From NCBI GenBank assembly GCA_964343705.1, contig CAYFJX010000003.1:1-64000 (forward strand): a stretch of DNA of 64,000 nt, read 5' to 3'. How positions within the stretch are numbered: the stretch's first letter is position 1; each line of letters begins with the position of its first letter. Below the pieces are notes generated by a model. It saw only the letters and a list, made by a program, of their open reading frames with translations, was not told the origin of the DNA and ran no database searches. The translations under genes were made by a program, and so were the position numbers. This document shows, one piece after another, positions 33,117 to 41,552 of this stretch. Source of the stretch: JAUSFM01 sp964343705. Its GTDB lineage: Archaea; Nanobdellota; Nanobdellia; Woesearchaeales; UBA12501.

Positions 33117-33872
33117 TTATTCTGCTCTCTGTTCTTGCTCCATACAATACTCTGTTATAGAACGCTGCAAATGCATAAGGTCCTTTACAAGGGGATCGTC
33201 GTCATAGCCAGCAATAAAAACATCGCTTAGTGGAACTCCTTGAGGTTCATATGTTTTTAGCTGAAATGCAAAGGGTATTGTTGCTTTCATATGGTCAAGA
33301 TCCTCAAGAGTGCCACCTACACTGCTAAGCATATTATAGATTGCATCTCTATTTGTTGTTAGGATTATTTCATACCCTTGCTCGCCAAGTTTACCTCTGA
33401 AATGAATACCCTCACCTGAATCATCATTTAGCCAGGGGAATTGCGTGTCTCCTTCAGGCATAAAATGGTCAAAGTAAGGAAGTTTTATTTCAATACTATC
33501 AACCTGAACGGCAGCCGAGTCATAGGTTTTAAATTCAGTTGCATGGTCAAGGAAATATTTGCATGCTTCATGCAAAGTTTCTAGAAATTCTCTTGAAACA
33601 GGTCCTCGAAGTACAGGAAGTGTTCCAGTTACATACTTTTGCCGGTTTTCTTCCATTTGCTCATCTAATGATTTTGCTCCAGGTCCTTTTAGGACTCCTG
33701 CTTCAGCAAGTTCTTTTTCTTTTACAAATGTGTCAAAATTTAATTCATTCAATGCGTGTGCATCAACATCATCAACACCAACTGCGTAATCTGGATTATC
33801 AACTGCTTGTTGCAAGCCGCGTAGTTGCCAAAACTGTCCATGTACAAGTTCCTGTAGGGGTATTGTTTTCAT
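33117..33872 (-). CDS. hypothetical protein, 251 aa, in kinase operon
   Basis: Last gene of the M23-kinase operon; its start overlaps the preceding stop as ATGA. Soluble, acidic, with KLPYFDHFMPEGDTQFPW and IHFRGKLGEQGYEIILTTN in the centre. No family recognised. Tight coupling suggests it is a partner or substrate of the kinase system. Confidence 0.55.
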   Translation of the reverse strand: MKTIPLQELVHGQFWQLRGLQQAVDNPDYAVGVDDVDAHALNELNFDTFVKEKELAEAGVLKGPGAKSLDEQMEENRQKYVTGTLPVLRGPVSREFLETLHEACKYFLDHATEFKTYDSAAVQVDSIEIKLPYFDHFMPEGDTQFPWLNDDSGEGIHFRGKLGEQGYEIILTTNRDAIYNMLSSVGGTLEDLDHMKATIPFAFQLKTYEPQGVPLSDVFIAGYDDDPLVKDLMHLQRSITEYCMEQEQRAE

Positions 33873-34099
33873 GCTTCAACTCCAGGTGTTTTTCCTAAAT
33901 AATGGAATCTTGGTTCGTCAAGATAAAGCCTTCCTCGTGCAATACTAAATATTATGTCATGTAATCCTTGTAATTCAACAGCAGGATGATCACTAAAATC
34001 AACCTCTTCAGGAGGGCTCTCTGCAAACAAGTCTCCTGTTCTTTTTAGACGGCTCTTTGCTAAGAATCTATCTATAAATCTTTGACTATCATCACTCAT
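33869..34099 (-). CDS. small hypothetical protein, 76 aa, in kinase operon
   Basis: Starts MSDDSQRFIDRFLAKSRLK. The ATG at 34099 overlaps the stop of the RHH gene by eight bases and is preferred to a longer frame starting inside that gene. The second half has a short helical region ending GKTPGVEA. No family recognised. Confidence 0.5.
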   Translation of the reverse strand: MSDDSQRFIDRFLAKSRLKRTGDLFAESPPEEVDFSDHPAVELQGLHDIIFSIARGRLYLDEPRFHYLGKTPGVEA

Positions 34100-34232
34100 T
34101 TTCTTTCTCCAATAATCTCTTGACAGCATATTCAATAGCATGGCTCTTATTTCGGAAACTACCTTCGCGTATAGCTTCGCGTATTTTAATTATTGTTTCC
34201 TCATCCATTGTTATTGATAGTTTATGTTTCAT
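34092..34232 (-). CDS. short ribbon-helix-helix protein, 46 aa
   Basis: MKHKLSITMDEETIIKIREA followed by NKSHAIEYAVKRLL is a minimal CopG-type RHH fold and nothing more. Its ATG overlaps the kinase stop as ATGA. It may regulate the operon or act as an antitoxin-like partner of the 76-aa product. Confidence 0.65.
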   Translation of the reverse strand: MKHKLSITMDEETIIKIREAIREGSFRNKSHAIEYAVKRLLEKENE

Positions 34233-37117
34233 TTTTCTATGATTCGTCTGTGTTTCTCTAAGCCAGCTGCTCCTGATCCATTTTGGTAAAAGAATGCCTC
34301 TCCACATGCTTTTTGATAGGCATTTATCTCATCTAGTGAGGCATTTTCTAGGTGGGATATCATTTCTTCAAGTATTTCTTTACCTCTTGCTTCAAATTGT
34401 GCAAATCCTTTTTTTGTCATTACTTTTTCCCAGAAATTATCATCACGGTACACAACTTCTCCTGGTTCTCTTACGGTTAATACATCATACAGTTCTCCCC
34501 ATGCTCCTTTATTTAACAATCCATACAGAAGTTCTTCAATGAGTGGTGCTTCTTCCCTTGTTTTTATACCTACATGGACTGCTTGCTGAAAAGGCGGCAT
34601 CTCTTTTGTTTCTCTTCCTGGTCTGTCTAGTGAGTATTGTATAACTTCAATAACTTTATCATACTCTCCAGTTTCTAGTTTTTCTGCTGCGTATGCTCGT
34701 GCAAGTTCTTGTCGGTATTCAGTGCCATGCTCTTTTTGCACTCCTTGTAAATATTGTACAACACCTAGGCGTTCCATACTGGCAAACTCAGGCTTATGCA
34801 CATTATTTTGATACGCTGCAATGTCCTGTGCTTGATCAACTGGTGCAGGCACTAATGCTCTCTCACACTTTTCTAGGTTTGGTTCTAATCCAAATGCTCG
34901 GCATGCTGCTGCGTATTGTTGCACGTCTCTCTCATTTGGATTTTGTCCATACAAATCATGATGTTTAGATATAAGGATATCATGTACTACTTCATCAATT
35001 TGGTCCAATGTTTTTTTACCAATGAGAACTTCCAGTGCATTTGAAGTTTTACTTACCATTGAACTAGTTAGATCTAATCGCTGGTAATCGAATTGTCTTT
35101 CTCGTATTTCAGCAAGTTCGCTTAATGCTCCTCTGCTAAGAAGTCCAAGACAAATGTTTTCTAATAGTTCTGCTTCCTTTTTTGCTTTTCTTCCTTTAAA
35201 GCGAGACTTTTGCATTTTCTCTTCTGCTTTGCCAAGAGCATGCTCTGCAACTTTGACAATCTCTTGATAGGTTGTTTTATCTGGAGGATTAACAAAACCA
35301 TGTGCCTCACATTCTCTAACCCATTCCATAGTAATGTGGCTAGCAACAATATTTTCTTTTTGTAATACTTTATGTGCATAGTTGTGTGCAAAGACTCGAC
35401 GTGCTTTTTCTCCGTAGAGACGTTCCATATTATCGAGTACAATTTCAAGATTAAATCCTTCTTCATCAGAACGAGCTAGTTCTGTGTCATGTTCTGCTCG
35501 AAATGCTTGTATTTCACTGTAAAATTTTCCTTTAAGTGCTGTTTCAATAAATCCAGGTGTGTGAAGACTCTCATCAGGTTCTGCAAGTGCCCTTGTTTCT
35601 TTTCTTCCATAGAGCATTTCTAGTGCCTTGCTTGGCGCATTAGCAATGGTAATTCCTGTATAAGCTCCTCCTGCAGCTCCGAATGTTCCTCCGAGTATTC
35701 CGCCTATAATTATTCCAAGGACAGCAGTTACTGGATTGCCTGCTAAAAAAGCATACCCCATAGCAGCTCCTCCTGCAGCTCCTGCAAGTCCAACACTAAG
35801 AAAACCTGCAAAGCCTAGGCCTTTAGTTAGTCCTCTATTAAAACCTGAAGCAGCATACCTTTCTGGAACTCCTTTAGGGATCACTACCAGTGCTGTTTCT
35901 TTCTCTTCTATTTTTGCTGGCACTTGTGTTGCAATATGTGTTTCATGTGCTGCTAGAATCTCTTCAAAAGCAATATCTTCATCATCTCCTGGCGGCAGTC
36001 TAAATGTTTTATCTCCTGCGTAGGTGAATACAAATTGGCGAGGTTGTTTTCCCTCTGTAAATATTTGCGATCCAAACTGGTATTGGTGGCCACCTTTACG
36101 TCCTAACATTAAAACCACTCTTTGTCTTCCAGTTGCTGGATCATCATGTCCTTCCCAGTCAAAATACTTTCCATCAGATCCTTCACGTTCAAACGCACGA
36201 ACAAGTGAGTAAGGATCCATTTCTCCTTCTGGGTCTGGCTGAAATGATTCTAACTCATACGTTCTATCATTAATCACACTTGCAACTTGCTCTAGTGTTG
36301 CTCTATTTTCTGGTTCATGCTGTGTTGCCATTGCAATTATATCTCTGTACCGCCCAAGTTTTGCAGAATTAAGTGTGTGTTTGTGATCATCTCCTCGTGG
36401 CATGGGTTTGCCTGTTATCATTTCATACAATAAAAGACCCATTCCATAGACGTCGGTTGCTGTGCTGTGTTCGAATATTCCAAAGTGTTCTGGTGCTGCG
36501 TAATCATATGTTGCTCCGCCTGTACTTACTACTGTGTATTGTGTTTGGTCTCCGAGTTGTTTTCCTGCTCCAAAGTCAAGTAGTTTAACTAATCCGTCTG
36601 GCTGTATCATTACTTGTGCTGGTTTTAGGTCACGATGGATAATGGAGCTTCTTTCTCCAGCAGCGTTTGTTTGAGAATGAGCATGTGAAATTGCGGCAAT
36701 AACTTGTTGTGCAATAGAAGTAAATTCTTCAGGTTTAAGATGGCCTTGTTTGAGTCTCTCTCCAAGGTCTTGTCCTTCAACATATTCCATAACAAGGTGT
36801 GGGTTAACATACCTGCCTTCGGTTTCAACAAGTTCAACAAAGTCAACAATGTTCGGATGTTTTAGTGCGTCCATAAACTCTGATTGTCTTTTAAATCTTC
36901 TAATTATGCTCCATCCACTGCTTGACCCACTTTGTTTTCGTTCAGTACACTGCTTTAATGCAAATTTACCTACTTCTTCACCAGCTTCAATAGCTTTTAC
37001 TAGGTAAACAAGTGACTCTCCACCTTCACCAATGATTCCTCCTGCTTCAGGATCCAAATCGATTTCTTCATAATGTCTTCCTGGTATTGCCGAAGGAAAT
37101 GTTTCTAGTTCTGTCAT
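34229..37117 (-). CDS. membrane-anchored Ser/Thr protein kinase, 962 aa
   Basis: Eukaryote-type kinase domain at residues 20-290: glycine loop IIGEGGESLVYLV (28-40), Lys55 in FALK, HRDLKPAQ (161-168), DFG (181-183), APE (208-210) and DVYGMGLLLYEM. The metal-binding Asn after HRDLKP is replaced by Gln168, but other catalytic residues are intact. Residues 435-492 form two Gly/Ala-rich membrane segments. The last 450 residues are helical repeats, possibly a sensor or scaffold. Overlapped at both ends by operon partners, including a LytM-like gene upstream. Confidence 0.88.
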   Translation of the reverse strand: MTELETFPSAIPGRHYEEIDLDPEAGGIIGEGGESLVYLVKAIEAGEEVGKFALKQCTERKQSGSSSGWSIIRRFKRQSEFMDALKHPNIVDFVELVETEGRYVNPHLVMEYVEGQDLGERLKQGHLKPEEFTSIAQQVIAAISHAHSQTNAAGERSSIIHRDLKPAQVMIQPDGLVKLLDFGAGKQLGDQTQYTVVSTGGATYDYAAPEHFGIFEHSTATDVYGMGLLLYEMITGKPMPRGDDHKHTLNSAKLGRYRDIIAMATQHEPENRATLEQVASVINDRTYELESFQPDPEGEMDPYSLVRAFEREGSDGKYFDWEGHDDPATGRQRVVLMLGRKGGHQYQFGSQIFTEGKQPRQFVFTYAGDKTFRLPPGDDEDIAFEEILAAHETHIATQVPAKIEEKETALVVIPKGVPERYAASGFNRGLTKGLGFAGFLSVGLAGAAGGAAMGYAFLAGNPVTAVLGIIIGGILGGTFGAAGGAYTGITIANAPSKALEMLYGRKETRALAEPDESLHTPGFIETALKGKFYSEIQAFRAEHDTELARSDEEGFNLEIVLDNMERLYGEKARRVFAHNYAHKVLQKENIVASHITMEWVRECEAHGFVNPPDKTTYQEIVKVAEHALGKAEEKMQKSRFKGRKAKKEAELLENICLGLLSRGALSELAEIRERQFDYQRLDLTSSMVSKTSNALEVLIGKKTLDQIDEVVHDILISKHHDLYGQNPNERDVQQYAAACRAFGLEPNLEKCERALVPAPVDQAQDIAAYQNNVHKPEFASMERLGVVQYLQGVQKEHGTEYRQELARAYAAEKLETGEYDKVIEVIQYSLDRPGRETKEMPPFQQAVHVGIKTREEAPLIEELLYGLLNKGAWGELYDVLTVREPGEVVYRDDNFWEKVMTKKGFAQFEARGKEILEEMISHLENASLDEINAYQKACGEAFFYQNGSGAAGLEKHRRIIEK

Positions 37118-37602
37118 TCTACAAATTCAACCTCTAGTGATTGTATGCCTGATGGTGTGTTTGCTTTCTCAAGTTTTCCTACCATGAAATGTAGGTGTGG
37201 TTCTGAGGAATAACCAGTACTACCCACATCAGTAATGTGTTGTCCTGCGTGCACAATATCGCCTGGTTTTACGTATGCACTACCGCCCTTATTATGGGCA
37301 TATTGTGTAAATTCTATAAATCGTGTTTGATCAGCATTTGGATGTAGAATAATTATTTCATTGGTAAACTTTTGTTCACCTACACTATCAAGTCTATATT
37401 TTTCATCCATGCCTCCTTCATATGAATCATCTTTAACAGAGAAAACCAGGCCATCTGCTGCAGCAGAAATAGGTGTGCCTTCAGGAAGGCAGATATCAAC
37501 CGCTTCTTCCAGGCCATCAACATGTGCAGGACTATCTTTAGTTATTCGTGTCTCTACACCTTTAGGCCACGGCCTTCTATATTGTCTCTTCTCAGCTTTC
37601 AT
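37114..37602 (-). CDS. M23/LytM-like peptidase-fold protein with altered zinc site
   Basis: 162 residues, no signal peptide. The LytM fold is clear: VDICLPEGTPISAAADGLV, YAHNKGG (His103), VKPGDIVHAGQHITDVGSTG and PHLHF (His136, His138). In active M23 enzymes the first motif is HxGxD; here it is EEAVD, keeping Asp36 but with Glu at the His position (His27 is nearby). It may be inactive and bind a ligand, as degenerate LytM proteins do. Archaea lack peptidoglycan, so the substrate is open. First gene of the kinase operon. Confidence 0.75.
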   Translation of the reverse strand: MKAEKRQYRRPWPKGVETRITKDSPAHVDGLEEAVDICLPEGTPISAAADGLVFSVKDDSYEGGMDEKYRLDSVGEQKFTNEIIILHPNADQTRFIEFTQYAHNKGGSAYVKPGDIVHAGQHITDVGSTGYSSEPHLHFMVGKLEKANTPSGIQSLEVEFVE

Positions 37603-37718
37603 AGTAAAACCTATACTCTTAGGTGAGATTAGGTAGTACTCATATTTAAGCCTTTCTATTATTCACTACTTGTAGGGGGTACAAAAGTATTAAATGGGTG
37701 GGCACTTGGGGGGTTTGT

Positions 37719-37859
37719 ATGGCACCTGAAAAAAGCAAGAAATCACTGATGGATTTCTTTGGTAAATGGCCTGGGCCTAAGGACGAATTAGATCGAATTG
37801 AGGCTATGTTGGGAGAAGAACGAAGGGATTTCAAGATGCGTGATGCGGAATTCGAATAA
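37719..37859 (+). CDS. small protein, 46 aa, possible orphan antitoxin
   Basis: A short frame, MAPEKSKKSLMDFFGKWPG then DELDRIEAMLGEERRDFKMRD. A TATA-like GTATTAAATG lies 25-30 bases before the ATG, fitting a leaderless gene. The hydrophobic FFGKWPG patch followed by a charged helix resembles short antitoxins of DPANN TA loci, but no toxin follows directly. Confidence in function is low, in coding moderate. Confidence 0.45.
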   Translation: MAPEKSKKSLMDFFGKWPGPKDELDRIEAMLGEERRDFKMRDAEFE

Positions 37860-37925
37860 CTGGTTTCTTGATTGTAATTTTCAAAAACAAAACATTTAAA
37901 TATCTAAGGGTACCTAAAGCTACCT

Positions 37926-38183
37926 ATGGCATTGAAACAAATAAATCTCAAACTCCCAGAAAAATTGATTAAAGCAGCTGAAAGCTATGTTGAAGCATAT
38001 GGGTATAGAAACATACAAGACTTGGCAGCTGATAGCCTGCGGGAAAAGCTTTTTGAAAAAAATGATTACGATGAGACTTTCTTTGATGAGGAAATAGCAC
38101 TTATTGATGAAATCATCACTCTTTCTCTCAAGAAAAAAGATTTTGTTTCTGAAGAAGAATTAAATGAAGCTTTGCTAAAATGA
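37926..38183 (+). CDS. RHH-type antitoxin
   Basis: 85 residues. LKQINLKLPEKLIKAAESYVEAYGYRNIQDLAADSLREKL is an RHH strand and two helices, followed by an acidic tail that would wrap the toxin. TATA-like CATTTAAATAT at about 37890 precedes it. Its stop overlaps the toxin start as ATGA. Confidence 0.8.
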   Translation: MALKQINLKLPEKLIKAAESYVEAYGYRNIQDLAADSLREKLFEKNDYDETFFDEEIALIDEIITLSLKKKDFVSEEELNEALLK

Positions 38184-38491
38184 AATTTAATATCAAAACT
38201 TTTAAACTTTTCTTGGAACAAATCAATGGGGTTGACAAAAAATCCAGGAAACTAATTCATGAAAAAATAGAGCTCGTAAGACAGAACCCTTTTCGTTATA
38301 AAAAAATTCGTTCAAAACGTTTTTCTCGTGTTTTTAGGGTTCGTTTAACCTTAGAATCAAAAGAATATCGATTAATTTATATTGTTATACAGCCCAATAT
38401 TGTTCTTGTTTGCTTGCTGGAAAGAGCAAAAGACTACAAAGATTTAGAAAAAAATCTGAAAAAATTGAGAAAAGAATTGCATTCTATTTGA
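38180..38491 (+). CDS. RelE/ParE-superfamily toxin
   Basis: 103 residues, strongly basic. The RelE fold is visible: helix KKSRKLIHEKIELVRQNPFRYKKI, strand VFRVRLTLESKEYRLIYIV, and a C-terminal CLLERAKDYKDLEKNL. Coupled to the RHH antitoxin by ATGA. It probably cleaves mRNA. It overlaps folK tail to tail by eight bases. Confidence 0.8.
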   Translation: MKFNIKTFKLFLEQINGVDKKSRKLIHEKIELVRQNPFRYKKIRSKRFSRVFRVRLTLESKEYRLIYIVIQPNIVLVCLLERAKDYKDLEKNLKKLRKELHSI

Positions 38492-38939
38492 CAGGAACAA
38501 TCTTATGAATCGGCACCTTCAGCACAGGATGCTCAAAATTGGGGCAGATTTCCTTCAATGGTTCCACTACAAAGCCTCTTTCGTGTAAGCGTGGGTGTGG
38601 GACAATTAAGTCATTTTCATTGATCACTTCAGAACCAAAGAACAACAAATCCAAATCAATCAATCGTGGACCATTAGGAATACCTCGAATTCTACCCATG
38701 TCGTTTTCAATCTTTTGCAAAACAACCAATAACTCTCGAGCACCTAACTCAGTCTCTAACTCTAAAGCACCATTAAAGAATTTGTCCTGTTCTAAGTAAT
38801 CAACAGGGTCAGTTTCAATAAGAGTGGACACTTTAGTCACTTCTATTTCTTCATGTTCCTTCAGTAGAAATAAAGCTCGTAAAATATTGTCTTTTTTGTT
38901 CCCAATGTTTGATCCCAGTCCAATATAAGCCTTAGTCAT
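38484..38939 (-). CDS. folK: hydroxymethyldihydropterin pyrophosphokinase
   Basis: Activates 6-hydroxymethyl-dihydropterin with ATP for folate synthesis. 151 residues with the signature region YIGLGSNIGNKKDNI at the N-terminus, FFNGALELET, RIRGIPNGPRLIDLDLLFFG (the family's RxxDxDLL motif) and IVPHPRLHERGFVVEPL. Complete. Last gene of the folate operon, overlapping folB by eight bases. Confidence 0.94.
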   Translation of the reverse strand: MTKAYIGLGSNIGNKKDNILRALFLLKEHEEIEVTKVSTLIETDPVDYLEQDKFFNGALELETELGARELLVVLQKIENDMGRIRGIPNGPRLIDLDLLFFGSEVINENDLIVPHPRLHERGFVVEPLKEICPNFEHPVLKVPIHKIVPVK

Positions 38940-39291
38940 TTTGCCGTGTTATTTCAATGGCTGTGTATTGTACATTTCTGTCAGCAAGTGCTTGTGGTTT
39001 CTTAATTCGCACAGTGGTAGTTTGCACACGAACTGTTTGTAGAATTATTTTAGCAAGATCTTGGGCAAGGGTTTCAAGTAGTTTGTATGCTTTACCTTCT
39101 ATAATATTTTGTATATCTTTGTGCACATTGGCGTAGTCTACAGTGTCAGCAAGTTCTTCTGATGTAGCAGCCTGTCTTGTGTCTAAAAACATGTCAACAT
39201 CTACAAGAATTTCTTGTTTTGCACTTCGTTCTTGAGCACTTTCTCCTATATGGGCAAGGAACCGGGCTCCTTTAATGCTGAGCTTGTCCAT
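38932..39291 (-). CDS. folB: dihydroneopterin aldolase
   Basis: 119 residues. DKLSIKGARFLAHIGESAQER is the family start (usually containing IGxxxxER), and the Glu/Lys active site pair is suggested by VDYANVHKDIQ and VRIKKPQALADRNVQY. It converts dihydroneopterin to hydroxymethyl-dihydropterin. Its start overlaps the folP stop by one base (TAATG). Confidence 0.9.
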   Translation of the reverse strand: MDKLSIKGARFLAHIGESAQERSAKQEILVDVDMFLDTRQAATSEELADTVDYANVHKDIQNIIEGKAYKLLETLAQDLAKIILQTVRVQTTTVRIKKPQALADRNVQYTAIEITRQND

Positions 39292-40106
39292 TACGCACCT
39301 CGTATTGCATCAACAATTTGTACTACTTGTTTGCATTCTGGAATGTCATGGACTCGAATAATGCCTGCACCATTCAGTATAGCAACAGCGTTTGAAACAA
39401 GGGTGCCCTCCAATCGTTTATTCACAGGCATACCAGTGATCTCACCAAGAAATGATTTTCTGGAGGTACCAATCAAGACAGGGCAATTAAGTTCCTTAAA
39501 CTCTTTGAGTCTTTTAAGAATTTGTAGATTGTGCTCAAGTTTTTTCCCAAACCCAATGCCAGGATCAAGTATAAGGTGTTGTAATCCTGCGTCTCGCGCA
39601 TCTCGTACTTGTTTGCTAAAAAAACCTTTTATTTCACGTACAGCATCACCATAACTTGGATTTTCTTGCATGGTCTTGGGTGTTCCCTGCATATGCATAA
39701 TGATGACGGGGACTTGGTGTTGTACTGCAATGGCAAACATTTGTTCATCTCGCAGTCCATTAATGTCGTTAATCATGCTTGCTCCTGCTGCAAGTGCTTC
39801 TTCAACAACGCGTGGTTTGTAACTGTCTACAGAAATAGGCACTTTGAGTTCTTTTGCTAATTTTTTTATGACTGGTTTTATTCGTTTAAGCTCTTCTTTT
39901 TCATCAACAGGATCAGAGCCTGGCCTGCTCGACTCACCACCAACGTCAATTATGTCAGCACCGTTTTCAACCATTTTTTTTGCATGCGCCACAGCCTTGT
40001 CAATATCAATAAATTTTCCTCCATCAGAAAAAGAGTCTGGAGTGACATTAAGAACTCCCATAATAAGTGTCTTGCTGAAATCAAGTTTGTGTGTTTGCCA
40101 TTCCAT
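39291..40106 (-). CDS. folP: dihydropteroate synthase
   Basis: 271 residues, TIM barrel. The pterin and pABA sites are present: MGVLNVTPDSFSDGGKF, ADIIDVGGESSRPGS, VPISVDSYKP, MINDINGL, ILDPGIGFGK and a C-terminal IIRVHDI. It joins p-aminobenzoate to the pterin. The gene encodes a bacterial-type enzyme, which points to p-aminobenzoate-based folate in this archaeon. The CADD-like gene lies 16 bases upstream. Confidence 0.95.
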   Translation of the reverse strand: MEWQTHKLDFSKTLIMGVLNVTPDSFSDGGKFIDIDKAVAHAKKMVENGADIIDVGGESSRPGSDPVDEKEELKRIKPVIKKLAKELKVPISVDSYKPRVVEEALAAGASMINDINGLRDEQMFAIAVQHQVPVIIMHMQGTPKTMQENPSYGDAVREIKGFFSKQVRDARDAGLQHLILDPGIGFGKKLEHNLQILKRLKEFKELNCPVLIGTSRKSFLGEITGMPVNKRLEGTLVSNAVAILNGAGIIRVHDIPECKQVVQIVDAIRGA

Positions 40107-40121
40107 GGTTGGTACCTCTGT

Positions 40122-40820
40122 TTATTCACACGCGCATTGTTCTAATGGGCACTTATCAGTTATGCCATCTAAGAAAGCCCATTGTGCATCAAGACTTTCA
40201 TTAAATGCTTTTTGAACTTCCTGCTGTTTTTCTTCACTCATGCCAGCTTCTGCAAGGATGTTTTTCCACACCTTGCTATGTTCAATGTCAGCAACAGCGT
40301 GTGTGTCAAAGAATTCAACACCTGGCCCTTCACTAAAATTGTACCATTCAAGCAATCCTTTCTTTTTTGTTATTGCAATATCTGAAACTTGCGCTTCATA
40401 TGCCATAAGGCATGCAACACCTTTGAGAAAATCATTCTTGCTAATTTCTTCAAATGTTTTTAGCATTGCTTCTGTTTTTTCCCATTGATCTGACTTGGTA
40501 ACTTCTTCTCTGCTGAGTCCAAGTGCCTCGCAAAAGCCAATCCATTGCTCAGCATGTGGTCGTTCCTTGTTGAAATCTCCTAGTTCTTCTTCAATAAGAT
40601 TGTGAATCATTATCCTTCGTGTTTTTACATCTGTACAGTTTGCAAAGACTGCTGCGACAAAGCGGGGAAAATGTTCTGTGAAGTGGTAATATTGTTTTGC
40701 ATATTCCACTAATGCGTTTCTTGGTAATTTGCCGTTGTTCCATGCTTGGTAGAATGGGTGTTTTAGTAAGGATTTTGCTTCCATGTCAGTGTTTAGTTTG
40801 GTTATAAAAGTAGATTCCAT
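40122..40820 (-). CDS. CADD-like heme-oxygenase-fold protein, likely p-aminobenzoate synthase
   Basis: 232 residues of the TenA/PqqC/CADD fold. The dimetal ligands of chlamydial CADD can be placed: Glu in IEEEL (near 78-79), His89, Glu142, His174, Asp178 and His181 (HAVADIEH). Tyr141 and Lys152, proposed self-sacrificed residues in CADD, are also present, with Tyr24 near the N-terminus. It leads the folP-folB-folK operon, so a role in supplying p-aminobenzoate without the chorismate route is likely. TATA box and a GGGGG ribosome site precede it. The C-terminus ends with a Cys pair, CPLEQCACE. Confidence 0.8.
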   Translation of the reverse strand: MESTFITKLNTDMEAKSLLKHPFYQAWNNGKLPRNALVEYAKQYYHFTEHFPRFVAAVFANCTDVKTRRIMIHNLIEEELGDFNKERPHAEQWIGFCEALGLSREEVTKSDQWEKTEAMLKTFEEISKNDFLKGVACLMAYEAQVSDIAITKKKGLLEWYNFSEGPGVEFFDTHAVADIEHSKVWKNILAEAGMSEEKQQEVQKAFNESLDAQWAFLDGITDKCPLEQCACE

Positions 40821-40937
40821 TTGTATGACCCCCTTTGTGTGGTGTACTGGTCAAGAAATTGGGTATTTATAAATTTTTATGTGTTGGTGTGAGGCTTGAG
40901 GGAAATCATTAAATGGTAATGTATTATACTATCTTGC

Positions 40938-41552
40938 ATGGATGAAGGTTTTGTTGCTGGGTTTGATGTAAGTTATTCTACTGATGGTCAGACCGCAGTA
41001 GCCTGCCTTGCAATCTTTGATCCTAAGAACATTGTTGTTCAAAAGGGCCGTATTCCTGTGGTGGATTTCAAATTACATAGGTATGGCCCTCCTTTACCGT
41101 ATGAACCTGGGAATTTGTATGGTCGTGAGCGTGAAGGATTTGAAGGTGTCATGGCTCAAGTTTCTGATCCCTTGGCTGTTGTTGCTATTGATGGCAATGG
41201 ATCTCATTTTGATGATATAACTGGCTGTCGTTTTGGGGAAGAATTTGGAGTTCCTACCTTTGGTATTGCAAAGAGTCCCCGTAATCGCTACTATGAGGGG
41301 TTAGGGGAAGAAGAAGGGTCTTTGGTTCCAGTGGTGTATGTTGGAGAGTTTGAAGGCAAAGGACAGCAATTTTGTTATGCTCTTAGGACAAGGCAAGCTA
41401 CACGCCCAATTTTTATTTCAGAAGGGCACCAAACAAATTTGGATGAAATCGTTGACATAACACTTAGGTTTAGTATTTTTCGTCGTCCAGAACTTATTCG
41501 CCGCCCAGATTATTTATCACGCGAGCATCTGAGAACACTGGGTTTATTGTAA
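40938..41552 (+). CDS. nfi: endonuclease V
   Basis: Cuts DNA (or RNA) near deaminated adenine. 204 residues with catalytic Asp in AGFDVSYSTD, Glu in EREGFEGVM, Asp in VAIDGNGSHF (usually VDGHG), GVPTFGIAKSPRNRYYEGLG and ISEGHQTNLDEIVDITLRF. The family's His in VDGHG is Asn here; otherwise the site is complete. A TATA-like box precedes the ATG by about 25 bases. It overlaps the 2Fe-2S gene tail to tail. Confidence 0.88.
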   Translation: MDEGFVAGFDVSYSTDGQTAVACLAIFDPKNIVVQKGRIPVVDFKLHRYGPPLPYEPGNLYGREREGFEGVMAQVSDPLAVVAIDGNGSHFDDITGCRFGEEFGVPTFGIAKSPRNRYYEGLGEEEGSLVPVVYVGEFEGKGQQFCYALRTRQATRPIFISEGHQTNLDEIVDITLRFSIFRRPELIRRPDYLSREHLRTLGLL

